Below are positions 34,801-46,519 of a stretch of 64,000 nt of DNA, piece after piece. The translations under genes were made by a program, and so were the position numbers. The first letter of the stretch is position 1; each line of letters starts with the position of its first letter. A model generated the notes under the pieces. The model saw nothing but the letters and a program-made list of their open reading frames with translations, searched no databases and had not been told where the DNA came from. Source of the stretch: Antedon mediterranea (taxonomy: Eukaryota; Echinodermata; Crinoidea; Comatulida; Antedonidae); assembly GCF_964355755.1 (NCBI RefSeq), contig NC_092675.1, forward strand, positions 19,978,912 through 20,042,911. Reading direction: 5' to 3'.

Positions 34801-35902
34801 AATCAGCCATGCCAGTTGTCATTTCTTCTATCCAGTCTATTGGTCCTCTGTATAACTTCTTTAACAATGACTTTCTGATGGAAAGTAACTGATCAGGAAA
34901 GTGGCAATAGAATAAAATCTGCAAAAATAAATCATATTTATTTATTTTTTGCTGTATTTACTGTCAAACATTCATCATCTTTAATTGGTTTGTACAGAAA
35001 TATAATATTGCAAAAGAAACTTTTCATTTCATCAGCCACATGCATTGTTTAATCCTGTTATTTCATCATTTAAGTATGTAATTAGTAATATGCTTGGTGT
35101 TAGAAATATTTAGTCCTCTTTTCACTCTAAAAAAAAGAGGTTACATTACAGTTTACATTAATTGGGAATATTTAAAACAATATTAAATTATTCAAATTAT
35201 GATTTGACAAAAGGCCAAATAAAAAGCATTCGCTTGTCTAGATTTGGGCTTATAAAGTATGACAATTATTTAATATGCGCTGTAATTTGAAACAGGAAAT
35301 TTTAAACACACCGCATTTTTTAACTTAAACATAAACATTTTTTAAAAAACTTTTTGTACTAGGCCAATTAACCCTTTATTTTACGAAATCCATGGTGTTC
35401 AAAAATAAAATAAGTTGTCTTGTATTTCTCAAAGAATTTGGTTAATCTGATACAAAATAATCTTTCAATAATTAAACTAATATTTAATAATTCTCAATGC
35501 AATGGCCCTGGGCCAGAGTATATTGTAAACAAGACAACCTATATTTACCTTTCCCGATTTTAACTTTAAAAATGGAATGCATGCGGATATTTGGTCGCAT
35601 ATAACAACATCATAGTCTTCACCACTAAACATTGTAAGGTACAATGCAACATATATCATGCGAATATAGGCACACAGGGCATAGCAGAGGCCGAACAGAC
35701 TTCGAGGAAGCCAATCCCCTACTGCAACTACACTTAAGGTGCCATCTTTGGTCTCCGAAAAACAGTGCTTCGGGTCGTGATGGGCAGTAAACATTTTAAC
35801 TTCAAACCCTTGCTGTTTCAACGCTAATCCAGCATCGACAATAAGTCTCTCGGCCCCACCAATGCCTAAGTCAGGGTGAACAAATACTATTTTTTTAACC
35901 AT
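31872..35902 (-). CDS. ALG2: ALG2 alpha-1,3/1,6-mannosyltransferase, four coding exons, 436 aa
   Basis: Cytosolic-face ER enzyme that adds the second and third mannose (alpha-1,3 then alpha-1,6) to the dolichol-linked N-glycan precursor. Exons: 35902-35549, 34918-34774, 34487-34290, 32485-31872; 1311 nt in frame. N-terminal [68 protein letters not shown] and AGGYDERV follow human ALG2 in order. The GT4 E-x7-E motif is [10 protein letters not shown] (glutamates at about 310 and 318), then NSGGPLE. The C-terminus has a hydrophobic segment ([19 protein letters not shown]), about 20 residues beyond the human end. The start MVKKIVF is chosen because homology begins there. The reading frame stays open upstream, but a good acceptor (TTTTGTTTTCAG/GCCCC, about 36019) suggests a 5' UTR exon. 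Intron 3 holds two transposons. Confidence 0.94.
32763..33888. mobile_element. Non-autonomous TTAA-flanked transposon, about 1.1 kb (ALG2 intron 3)
   Basis: Ends AATGGACCTGAAATGGA (left) and TCCATTTCAGGTCCATT (right) are exact inverses, each next to TTAA (32759-32762, 33889-33892). The inner ends also mirror (TTTCGATTTT / AAAATCGAAA). TTAA targets are the hallmark of piggyBac-type elements; class by inference. No transposase ORF. Confidence 0.8.
33922..34243. mobile_element. MITE copy with internal insertion (ALG2 intron 3)
   Basis: TAAAGCTCTGTGTCTACACTA on the left and GTGTAGACAAAGCTTTAG on the right. The core words CCAAATATGGTAGTGATATG lie at about 34190. About 180 bp of unrelated AT-rich DNA (33955-34160) separates the left arm from the core, so another sequence has inserted. 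Confidence 0.75.
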
Positions 35903-36179
35903 GATTTCTGAGATATCGGCTAAGCCCCTAACACTACAGTACAATGCACATTTATATGCAGCTAGCTGGCTAAGCTGACTGACGACGTGGACGATATACG
36001 GCACGTTCGCCCGAGGGGCCTGAAAACAAAATAAACATGAATTTTCTAACAGCGCCACCAAGTTTTAATTTACTGTATTTTGATTTGTGATAATATGGAA
36101 CCCCATCAGTGCATTTTAAAATTTTAACTAAATTTAATTATTTTATAAATGATCAGGGAATCTGTTTTATATTGTATTG

Positions 36180-36955
36180 TTTTGCCTTTCGCTGTGCTAT
36201 ATATTTGGAAGTAAATAAATTAAAAGATATGGCTTCATTTAGGTGCCTATCGCTATGGCATAAGTTTGGAGGTAAATAAATTTGGAAATAAGGGCGCCAT
36301 TTGTATACTCTCTGCTGTTTTGTGCCTTTGGAGGTAATTAAATTGGCAAATATAGCTCCATTTAGATGCCCATCGCTATGGCATGTTGGTCCCCATTTGC
36401 AAGGGTAAGATGATTCGTCTACATTATGGTCCTCATCTGACATTAATTTGCTTCTTTATATGCATAGAAAAGCGAAAAGTGGCGCTTTATTTTGTACATT
36501 CTACCTCTAAACTAAAGCCATAGCGATTATAGGCACCTAAATGCAAAAAAAAAAAAACAGCAAAGAGTACACAAATGACGCCCTTATTTCCACATTTGGA
36601 GGTAAATAAATGTGCAAATCAGGGCGCAATTTGTGTGCTTTTGTGTTTTTATATGCATTTGGACATAAAAAATTGCCTAATCATCATCCCATGAATTTGG
36701 AGGTAAACAAATGTGCAAATAATGACCTCATTTGTGTGCTCTTTGCTGTTTTATGCATTTGGCGGTAAAAACATTGGCAAATATACCTTTGTCACGTATT
36801 TTGGAGGTAAATGTGCAAATATAGCTAAATATTTAGCACTTTGCGATTGAGGTAATTAATTTGCAAATGATGGTCCCCATTTGCAAGGTATAACTTGATT
36901 CGTCCACATTAAAATTATAGTCCTCATCTGACATTAATTTGCTTCTTTATATTAC
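36180..36955. repeat. Degenerate repeat region upstream of ALG2
   Basis: Many diverged copies of TTTGGAGGTAAATAAATNTGCAAAT with GGGCGCCATTTGTGTGCTC and TTGCTGTTTTATGCAT words. A block TGGTCCCCATTTGCAAGG to ATTAATTTGCTTCTTTATAT occurs at about 36385-36460 and again at about 36866-36950, so the region contains a duplication of about 490 bp. The 96-codon minus-strand ORF here (36443-36153) is made of the repeats and is not called. Confidence 0.75.
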
Positions 36956-38989
36956 AAACGATATTTACGTGTAATATTTGTACAAATCAAGCTGTGTGTA
37001 GGCCTATGCTTGTAAATAGAAGCAATAATGCTTACAGAATTATTGATAACCGTGTGTTACAATATGACATCTCTCCGCCGAATCTTCATGTCTCCTGATA
37101 ATCTAATCAAATTAATCGATATTAGATCTTTCAGACTATCAGTTATGATTGACAGCAATTTATTTGCAATTAGGGAATTCTACACGCTAAATGTCTTACC
37201 GCTTGTATAATTTATTATCCTGAAATTGAGTCAAGAGCACATCTCATATGATTTTATCAAAGTGGATAAGAGAAAATGGAACTATATAATAGATTATTTA
37301 TACAACTGTGCGTACGAAGAATATTAAATGAGTATAAACGCCGATTTTTTAAAAAGCAGCAATTATGTGGAAACAGCAGTTAGATCTTAGATCCGAAATA
37401 CATAAAATGAGCTAAATCAAACAACAATATTAAGACTGATATTAGCCATTTTGAATAAAAGTTGTTAATAATTTATATTTAATATTGAATACAAAACAAC
37501 ATGGTATATTCACAGACATAACGTTTATTAAGAGGTCAAAGGTCAAACTCCCAGAAATTACCTTTCCTGCCATTTTTTGAAAAATCTTTTTATTAGAGCA
37601 AATGTAAAGATATATATTGGGAGTAATTTGAAACTAAAATGAAGTGTATACAATTAGTGGTTGCCAAGATATAAGGGGGGGTCACAACATATGGGGTCAT
37701 TTTTCAAAGCGGCCCCAACGGGCGTTAACAATTTGGACACCAAGTTGAAAAATGTTCCTTAAAGTATCAATAAACAAATGAAAGCAAAAATTCAAACTTG
37801 GCCAAAAATATGAAGTAGAGGAAAAAAAGTGACAAATGCTGCCTGACTAGTTTGTCTATGGTACATTCAAGAAATCTGTGTTGGCCCGTTTAGTAAAATG
37901 CTACCGCCGCCATATGCTCTTACTACAGTACATTTACATGGGTTATTATTAGGTTGATTATTTAAGTTATGGCGCCACAGAATAGAATATTGCTAATGTA
38001 TCGTCGATAATCGAAACAATACCGTAATAAGTATTGTATTGAAACATTGGAGACGAAATTTACTGCTAGGAGCCATAATATCTTTGATTAGCCCAATATT
38101 TAAGTCTAATTTGATAAGTACAGTCGGGAGTAGGCCAATTAATAATAATTTCGTTACTTTTATGTTATCAAGACATAAACTTACTTAGGCATATGATTTG
38201 TTCATATAGGCTTGATAGCTGTTATCTTCCTGTTGATTGTTTGGTTGCCATGGATTGTCAGTCGGGTTTGTGTCGGTTGGTTTTGTCAGTCGGTCGGCAT
38301 GTCGGTCATGTAGTCTAGGTCCATTTCTTTTCGTTGTTTTTTTCTTATATTCTTACATTTATATAATACTCTAATCAGTGAATTGTAATACTCCATATTC
38401 CATAATATTTCTGTTTCTCAATATTTCATGTTTTGTATGTTATGACCTTTATCCAAAATGATTTGTTATGGTACATAAAGCTGGCTACATTAGAACAGAA
38501 TGCTAAACCCAGCACTCGCGCATATCATCATGTTTTATTACAGTGTTACAATTGAATTATTGATTAACAATTTCTCGTAAATTTAAAATGTGTCAGAGAG
38601 CGAGGAGAAAACTTCAAAGAGGATTCACTATCTGCTTCCTTTGGCATCCTCTTTGATATATGTTTTCAGTTTATGTTGTTTCTATTTTAAGTAACAAACT
38701 ATATTATGTTGGGAGCATTAATGCATTCACAGTTGCTGTTGTTATCACTTTAACGTTTCGAGGTTTAACGTAATGTATAAACAATCTAACGTAACTCTAA
38801 AGCTATCCGTAAACCGTCTATCATTGTATCGACGGAGAGTATGGAACTAGCGTCTGAGTAATTAGGATTTTAAAAAACTATATACAAAACCAGATGAAAC
38901 AATTTTTCAAAGATAATTATACAGACCTTTCTTAAATTCTTGTTTTATTTAAAGAACAAACTGTAGACCTAATTATGTAAGCAAATAAT

Positions 38990-39075
38990 AATAATAATTA
39001 AATCTTTATTTAAAACGTTCACAACAAAATATGTTCTTCCACGAGGCCGTATAAAAGAAATAAAACTACAATATC
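38990..39075 (-). repeat. Probable LINE/SINE 3' tail with (ATT)n end
   Basis: On the minus strand, ACGGCCTCGTGGAAGAACAT is followed by AAATAAAGATTTAATTATT repeats, the usual look of a retroposon 3' end. Too short to classify. Confidence 0.45.
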
Positions 39076-40143
39076 AAACTGATGAAAAAACAAGAAAATT
39101 ATTCATTGAAAAAGAAAAAAGTCTAGAAAATGTATATTAATGGATTAATAGATTTAAATTTAGTAGATAAAAATAGCAAAGAAAAGATAAACAATTATAA
39201 AACTCACTACAACAAAACAGGCTTAAATTTAAGTAGTTGCTACAATGGTACAATTCACTATAGGACGGTTTAACCATATTTTGAGGGTAAATATCTTTTC
39301 ACTGGTGGGTCTCAAATACACTGTGATGACCAATCATTAAGCCAAATCTATGCTTTATTGTTTATTAATTGAAAAACTCAAAACGTGTCAAAAAACAATA
39401 GTTTAAATTGTACACAATATCTATTATAGTGAACAAAATGGCGACAAACGTATATTTGAACTAAGTTACGAGAATCGGATATTTAGGGAATGAGGACGTT
39501 CTATGTTTTTGGAGCAGTGATGGTAGAATCTAGTCACTTAACTTTACATAGTTCCTCAACCGTACATTAAAAAAAAATGATTTTTGAAACTTTTACAGAA
39601 TGTTTATCCCAAGGTAAGTTAGTATGAAATACAATCATCAACCAAATGATACAAATTAATAAAATAAAATTGATAATTTTATGAAGTTGTTATTATATCT
39701 GTAGTAATGTACCCGGTCCTCAGTGATGTATCTTTAACAAAAAATGAGTATTTGTTATTTATTATTGTTTTAAACGGTGTAATTTTAATAAACGAAATTT
39801 CCTTTCTCGTGTGTGTGTTTGTTTGGATTGATGGAACATTATTAATTAGTTTAAGTGCAATATCTCAAACTAACAGTTTCAAGTACAGAAACGCTTACTG
39901 ACATTAAAAAATATTCCTATACAATGTTACTATGTATATTTATTATTGTGGCTCTTTTACTAGAGAGACACCTTTTAATTTAACTATAATTATTTCAATA
40001 TTCTTACGTAGTAATGACCGCTACTTCGTCAGTGGCTAAGCTGTGTATAAACACGAAATAAAATTACTTTCATATAAAAAAATCCTTAATTCACCATTAC
40101 ATGTCCTGTAACCAAACAATACTTGACTCGGTGTTAATTTACT

Positions 40144-40335
40144 GTAGGCCTAATATAAATGGTAGGCCTACATGGTAAATAAGATTTGATTATTAGGCTT
40201 ATTATTACCACCATCACATATGTGTTTGTGCCTAATGTATATAGTAATTTTGAACAATTAGTTAATTTACTGTAGGCCTAATATAATGGTAAATAATCAA
40301 ACGCAGATTTGATTATTAGGCTTATTATTATCACC
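40144..40335. repeat. Direct duplication, about 120 bp x2
   Basis: The sequence from TTTACTGTAGGCCTAATATAA through GATTTGATTATTAGGCTTATTATTACCACCAT is repeated with small changes at 40264-40335. Confidence 0.75.
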
Positions 40336-40419
40336 ATTGTGCCTATATTATACAGTAGTCATTTAGAACACTTAGATCTCGTAAAATGTTGCCTTTTCTA
40401 TTCTTAAAATATTGCGTGT

Positions 40420-43284
40420 TCATCTAGTGAGAAAAAAATCTTTGATCGGAATAATCATTCGTTGGTAAGTCGGTAGTTTGGCAGCTTTCATATCATAACT
40501 TACGTCAGTCACTATTCCTTTTTTGTTTATGGTAACGAGAGCGACATGGAACGCAAACGGACATAAGCGTTTAACGCAATATCTCGTTGAAGTTGTATCG
40601 CTAAGTGTATCGCCGAAAATAACGGAACATCTCGCTTCCGTTGCCACCCAGCATTCGTCAATGATAAAGAATTTTTTTAGTTTCCTTCTCATAATGGCAG
40701 ACTTTTCATCTAGTTTACAGTCTATTAAACTTCTGACGTCAACTTGTTTTAGGTAGGTCTTCAGAACTTGCATCTGAAATTTACAGTGGTGGCCGTTTCG
40801 AGTTGTTTTCGAATTTTGGCGGGAAAGTGATGTCGTCTGGGCAAAGTTAAACATTTGTTGTGCATCCGTGTCACGAGTTGTTTCTTTTAGGGAAAAGTCA
40901 CGAAATCTCCTAAAATATAAGCAATAAATTATTGTATAGAGAAACAAATTGTGCTGTTTAAATAAATTAATTATTCAGTTATAAAAATATTACCGTATAT
41001 CTACAATGCAACTTTTTATCTTTATGACCGTATACTGTTTGGAAGAAGGAGGGCTTAACTGTATTGCTCCAACTCATTTGAAATGACATTACAATTCATA
41101 CCGTTGGTTAAATTTACTTTGTTAGATTTTCTATCCAATTGTAGGGGTATAGGAGTTACAATATATTCATAGAGATGTTTTAACGACGGAATGTGTCGGC
41201 CTGGCTATAGGTACGATGATTAAGTACGGTATGTAACAAGCCTTTAATACATTTAATAACATACTAATCTAGTTAATAATACCCCAATTAAGTAGCTCGT
41301 TAAAGGGTATCATATATCATGAAGGTTTAAATAGGAAGATTGTATTACGTTCTAATTAAAAGTATAGCTTACTTATTTTTAGATTCCTGGTCTCGTTTCT
41401 TTAACCTATCGAGCTTCGTAAACGGACGAAAAGCCAAACTTCCTTCCTCTGCCAAAAATATCTGTAAATTAATATTCAAATAAAGGTCAAATATTTATAG
41501 AGGTCAAATGTTTAGAGGCCCTATGAAAAATATCGTACACTTTCGGTGAGGTCACCCACAAAGTCTACGCGTGCTTCTTATAAACATTGTTAGAACGTGC
41601 GCTCGTAAAAAATGAGCTTTAAAATACAACCTGCAGAGTATTATTTTCTTTAAAAACCATGGCTTTTAAATATATACTTATTGACAATTTATTTATTGAA
41701 AATTCATTGATAAGAAGATGTTCTTGTACTCATTTACAATATCTCATCAGTGTTTATATATCACGCAAGCGCAATAGGCTTACAGAACCCAATTATATCA
41801 ATTTAAACGGCATCACTGAAATTACTGCCTTCACTTAATACCTTTTAATAAAATGAGCTAGCAAATAAGGAAAAAAACGAAAAACATCGCAAGAATAATT
41901 CTCCAAAAGAATATCGATTTTTCTTTAATTAGGTTGATGATAGCAAATAAAAGGAAATGTTAATGATGTTTGAAAAGTAAGCCTGAAGCTACCTCGACAT
42001 AATGAAATAAGTAAATTTACAATAATATAAATAATGACCAAAGACATTAGCCGTTATAAATATTATAGACAACAAGGTTGTTTTATGACAAGTACTATCA
42101 CATTCTTTTCTTTATTAAAAAAAATATATAATGTTTGAAATCAGTTCTCTCTTCTGGAAATGACAATGCCAATGATGAGTTCGTTGATAATTTAGATTAA
42201 AGGTGATAATGAAGAATAGGACTAGTTGTTATAGGCCTAATTCACAAGTGAATTTCCGAATCTGACGTTTGTACACAAATCTACAACGTTAATTATGTGC
42301 CTGTACGTGGTAACCGACGTCGCCGACAAATCACCACAGCAATTATTTGGTTTATTAGTATTCACTTAATATGATTGTTTAGAATAATAAACTATCTCTT
42401 ACCTGTTGTGGAAAATATGTTTGGTCGTGTGAAAGCAAGAGAGGCGTAGGAATATACTTATTGTGTTCCATAGTCAATTCACTTATGATTGAGTATGCGA
42501 TTTTAGGCCATATTTCGCTGTTATTAATCAACGCTTCATCTTCAACTGGTATAATCTGTGGAATAGAGATTTCCGAGTTTCTTGCCTGCTTTTTCGGCGT
42601 ATCTTCTTGTTCCAAAGAACGTGCCGCTTCTGCTGATTCATTCACAATGGACTCGGAGCTGGTTAAAGACGAACAGCTAGCCTTCTTGGCTAACTCTTTA
42701 CTTGTTGAATGTTTGTTATTTTCTTTCTCTAACGCTTTGTCCATGTCATCAGTTAATGACTTATCAGTTGATGAATTACTACTTTTATTGTCCTCAATTT
42801 CCTCAACATTTAGTAAAAGTGATTTTGTGCTAGATCTTTTCTTCATCGTTAATTTGGGGGTTTCTTCAGGTTCCGATACTTTCGATGTAATCGACGTGAT
42901 ATTTGCCGACGTATGTCGTTTCCTCAACACATTTTCAAATTTACCTCTCGGTATTCCAAATCGTTTAGGTAGGCCTACAGTCTGGTTAGCACTTCTCTTT
43001 GACTGTATAGCATCTAGTGGTGAAAGAATAATTTTTCCAGCTTCAATGTTACTCAAGGAACTTTGTCTGGAACGAGTCGTTCCCGACTGTTGGGCCGTTC
43101 GTTTCTCGTTGCATTTAGAATCAGTCGGTGAAAGTGGAACAGTGCATTTAGCGCAATCATTCCAGCTATTATGTTCGCTTGAAGGGTTTTCACGACCGGT
43201 TTTATCTTTCAGTTGGGGCGGGCTGATTGCTTTTTCTGTAGAACATTCACCCCCAGTGTTGCTAAGCTTAGCTGAATCCATCAT
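40420..43284 (-). CDS. Uncharacterised protein, three coding exons, 486 aa
   Basis: Exons on the minus strand: 43284-42403, 41461-41373, 40909-40420. Donors CAG/GTAAGA and AATAA/GTAAGC and acceptors TTTACAG and TATTTTAG join in frame (1461 nt with stop). Residues 1-250 look disordered: rich in Ser, Lys, Glu and Asn, with basic patches (KRFGIPRGKFENVLRKRH) and SP sites. Residues about 255-486 look folded, with IWPKIAYSIISELTME, FRPFTKLDRLKKRD, KFFIIDECWVATEARC and a Cys/aromatic C-terminus (RLCPFAFHVALVTINKKG). No signal peptide or membrane segment. I do not recognise the family. Cytoplasmic or nuclear by default. The ATGATG start has in-frame choices at residues 1 and 2. Head-to-head with CDC14, 3.2 kb apart. 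Confidence 0.75.
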
Positions 43285-46200
43285 CGCTCCTTATGTAATG
43301 CTTAGCCGAACCACCAGTATTTCTATGATGAATTAACAGTGAAAACCCAGTAGGAAATAATTCTGATATGGTCATATAGGCAAGTGGATGATTGTGGCCA
43401 ATGATTATTCGTCGATAAAGGGCGCTAGAGTTCCATTTAATTCCTTAATTTCAACATACTCATCACAATTAATAATCAATCGAATGCATTCGCACTCACT
43501 TTATATGGAAAGTGTTTTACGTGGTGATTAATGCCCGTAATATCATCTATAGACAAATGTAAAAATAGAATTCGCTGCCTGCGTGAATTTATACGTCTGC
43601 TTGATATATTACCTACAATTACAAAATGTATATGCAATGAGTTACATTTGAATTGTTGGCTGTCTTTTTCTTTAACTCAGAAAAAGATGCTTTGTTCATT
43701 CATTGTTAATAGATAGCCATTTGATAAGCCATCGGGTTCTTTTAACGCGTGTACAACTAAAAGCAACTCGCAAAAATCATTGTTATTTGTGTGTTCCTTA
43801 ATAAGTATTGGAAGTTGAAACTATTGTTTTAAATGGTTCACAGTAACTATTGGAACACCCATATCTTTTGTTTTATATTAAAAGGCGTTTTGTATTTTCG
43901 CCCACAATATTTTATGTGCGTAACTGACTTTTTAAAACTATACGTAACGTTCCATACAAACTCTCCATCGTCTTCGAAGTTGTGGCAGTTGATGATGGCG
44001 CTGCTTCACTCGGTTAAAGGACAACTTGACCGAGGACCATGAGTTTTCTGGCAAAGTCTGGCAAAGAAATCGCGAACATCTAGTAAACACACTTTTGAAA
44101 TAAATCCTAAAAAATATAAATGTTGATTTTGTTATTGTTTCTTTTGCTTATCTGGACTCATAAAGTAGATTTTGCGATGTACCTGTGACGTCACAGCAAT
44201 TTACGGCGACGGCTATACGGGCGGCGAGCGCGTGCGGCGATATCCTTAATTAAGGGTTAGGCCTAATATAATACGACGTAAGGCCTACTCAACTCCCTGC
44301 TCCAACTATGTACGGACGACAGATTAATTGTTATATATAGAAAAATATTATATTTTTTCGACGCTCGATCCATTAAGAAATTAATTTAAGGCTTGTACGA
44401 TAATATTATTGAATATTAATTTAATTTGCATAATTGCATAACATATTTACTGTTAAGGTGAATTAACTTTGTAGTTTCTATAGCACAGTCGATGTCCGAT
44501 ATAAAAAAATCTGCGTTTCATTTAACTAATTTTGTATCCCTGAGGAAAACCTATTATATTTCAAATAAAAACAGACAAAATATTCATTTACTATATCCGG
44601 ATGAACTGTCCTGATTAACAGTTCCTGTATTCTGGCCATCAGATCGAGACTCGTTTTTGAACATGAGTGTAATTAAGAATTTGATTTGGTGATTTTTTGA
44701 AAACGACCAGCTTAATTTCGTTAACAATCACTTAACATTGTTTTAAGGGCATATATTTGATTGAGTTTTTTATTTTTCATATCAATACGGATTTATTATC
44801 TATTTCTTGTCTACAAAGAAAAACAAAACAGTTGGTAAAAAATCATTAGAACCCGTCCCAATTTATAATTAAAGTATTCTTTATAATGTTCTTTTTTAAT
44901 ATATTGATAATATAAATTGTGTTGAGAAACATAGGCTGCAGTAAAATTAGACCGGGGAGTTGTTAAATGCATACAATATTTTGGTCACTCGTGACCTAGT
45001 CCTTCCTGGTTAAAAATAAGCACTCGTACTTTAATTCCAATTCAAACAAACAGGATATATCGCTAATGACGACCTGTTAACAAGCGCTCTGATTGGGCAA
45101 TTTTGTATCACATGGTAAACATCAATCGCTTGACCCTCATTTTCAAAGATGGCTGAGTAAGTTGTATTTTTGTGTTGACGAGTTGCAGCATTTCATTTCA
45201 TATATTAAAACCATGGTGGTTTATTTAATCGTGAAATATTATTTTTGAATAATTGAGTGACATTTATACTGAATAAAGACCTCGGTGATATTAATAATGC
45301 CAGTTGACAACCTTTGAAATATCTGTAAAAAGCGCCGTGAACAACCTGCTGTCAACATCGTTTTTGTCCATCCACCACGACCAAAACAAATCAATTCAGT
45401 TTCAGTCGCCTACAAGATAGGCTTTTTCTCCCGTTTGGGGTTATTTGATATACAAAAGAGCTGGCCTAGGCTAGACCTGAACGGGTAGTAGTTATCAAAC
45501 GTGCTTGATATTACTACAAATTCATATTGCTACTAGGACTACTACTATAGGTAAGTGAATTTTATTGTGTAATAATACCAATTGTAAAAAAATAAATGAT
45601 TAGGCTAGCTAGCTAGGGCTAGAGTGGTATTTTACTACTCTACTAGCCTAGCTAGGCTAGGCCCGGGGGTAATCCTACTACATAGGTAGCTAGTTCTAGT
45701 AGGCTATAACATACTGGTTTAGTGGTAGGGGATAGAACTAAATCTAGGCATTTGATATAGGCCTAAGGAGTAGGCCTATATGTGGTGTTGCTTTCTTTTG
45801 TTGCTGTTTTTTCATTTTTTTTTGTAAACTACTAAAAATACGATTTCATTATTATTTTGAATTGATTGTATGTTTTTTTTTTAAACAAGCTTACTGTACG
45901 CTGGGTCTTTTTCTACAAACTGCTTTTGACAAAAAAAAGTGTAGCAGATTACATTCTGAATCTTTTCTCTTTCTACAGCTCCTACAGTAGGCCTATCTGT
46001 ACATCAGTAAATGTCAGGAAACACCAATAAAATACTGTAAAATTATTTTGGAACATTTTCAAGAGATATATAAAAATTTGAGACCCAATTATATGCTATT
46101 AAATTTGTTTTGCTATTACAATTTTTTTTTATAAAATAATACTTCAAATCAAATCAAAATTAACATTAATTTCCAAAATGGTGGCGTCAACCAATAAAGC

Positions 46201-46499
46201 AAATGCTTGTGTCAGGGACGCCCAAACAAAACAGACAAAAGCAAACAAAACATTATAGATATATAAATCACAGAAATAAAAATTAATAATAAGACATAAA
46301 GCGGTATATTTCAATTGCAGTATAAATCATAATAATACATTTTTAATTGCTAGAGGTAAATATACTGTACTATCCATATCCGTAAAATCACAACAAGATT
46401 AGAAGTTTTCAATTTAAAAGCAATGTGAATGTACTATTTTAAGAGTGCTTTTTAGTTTATCTTCTGTTTGTAAATCATACTTTTCCTCTTCTTTGACAG
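43285..46499. promoter_or_regulatory. Divergent interval with CDC14 5' region
   Basis: Between two head-to-head genes. About 45091-45100 has an inverted CCAAT box (GATTGGGCAA). Around 45149 is ATGGCTGAGTAAGT, either a three-codon upstream ORF or a splice donor. A strong donor (CTATAG/GTAAGTG) at 45550 would end a 5' UTR exon feeding the acceptor at 46500. A CTAGG-rich patch follows at 45600-45680, and a possible LINE tail lies at about 46180-46260. No conserved coding block. Confidence 0.55.
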
Positions 46500-46519
46500 G
46501 CTTTGGAAAACAAAGCAAG

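Larger units (their letters stand above)
36956..40419. other. Gene-poor interval
   Basis: No coding segment I can support. It holds a short perfect hairpin at 38607-38667, a probable LINE tail at 38990-39075, and direct repeats near 40144-40330 in which TTACTGTAGGCCTAATATAA with the TTTGATTATTAGGCTTATTATTA block occurs twice. The 3' UTR of the gene ending at 40420 should lie at its right end. Confidence 0.55.

Noticed and set aside
36153-36443. 96-codon minus-strand ORF
   Set aside because: Composed of the degenerate GGAGGTAAATAAAT repeats. No homology or splice logic.
40523-40756. 77-codon plus-strand ORF
   Set aside because: Antisense of the third exon of the 40420-43284 gene.
42461-43336. 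291-codon plus-strand ORF
   Set aside because: It is the antisense shadow of the first exon of the minus-strand gene. The minus frame has proper splice donors and continues into two more exons.
45149-45160. ATGGCTGA/GTAAGT as the coding first exon of CDC14
   Set aside because: Joined to the acceptor at 46500 it reads into a stop after about 15 codons. The conserved protein start fits the ATG at 46520 better.
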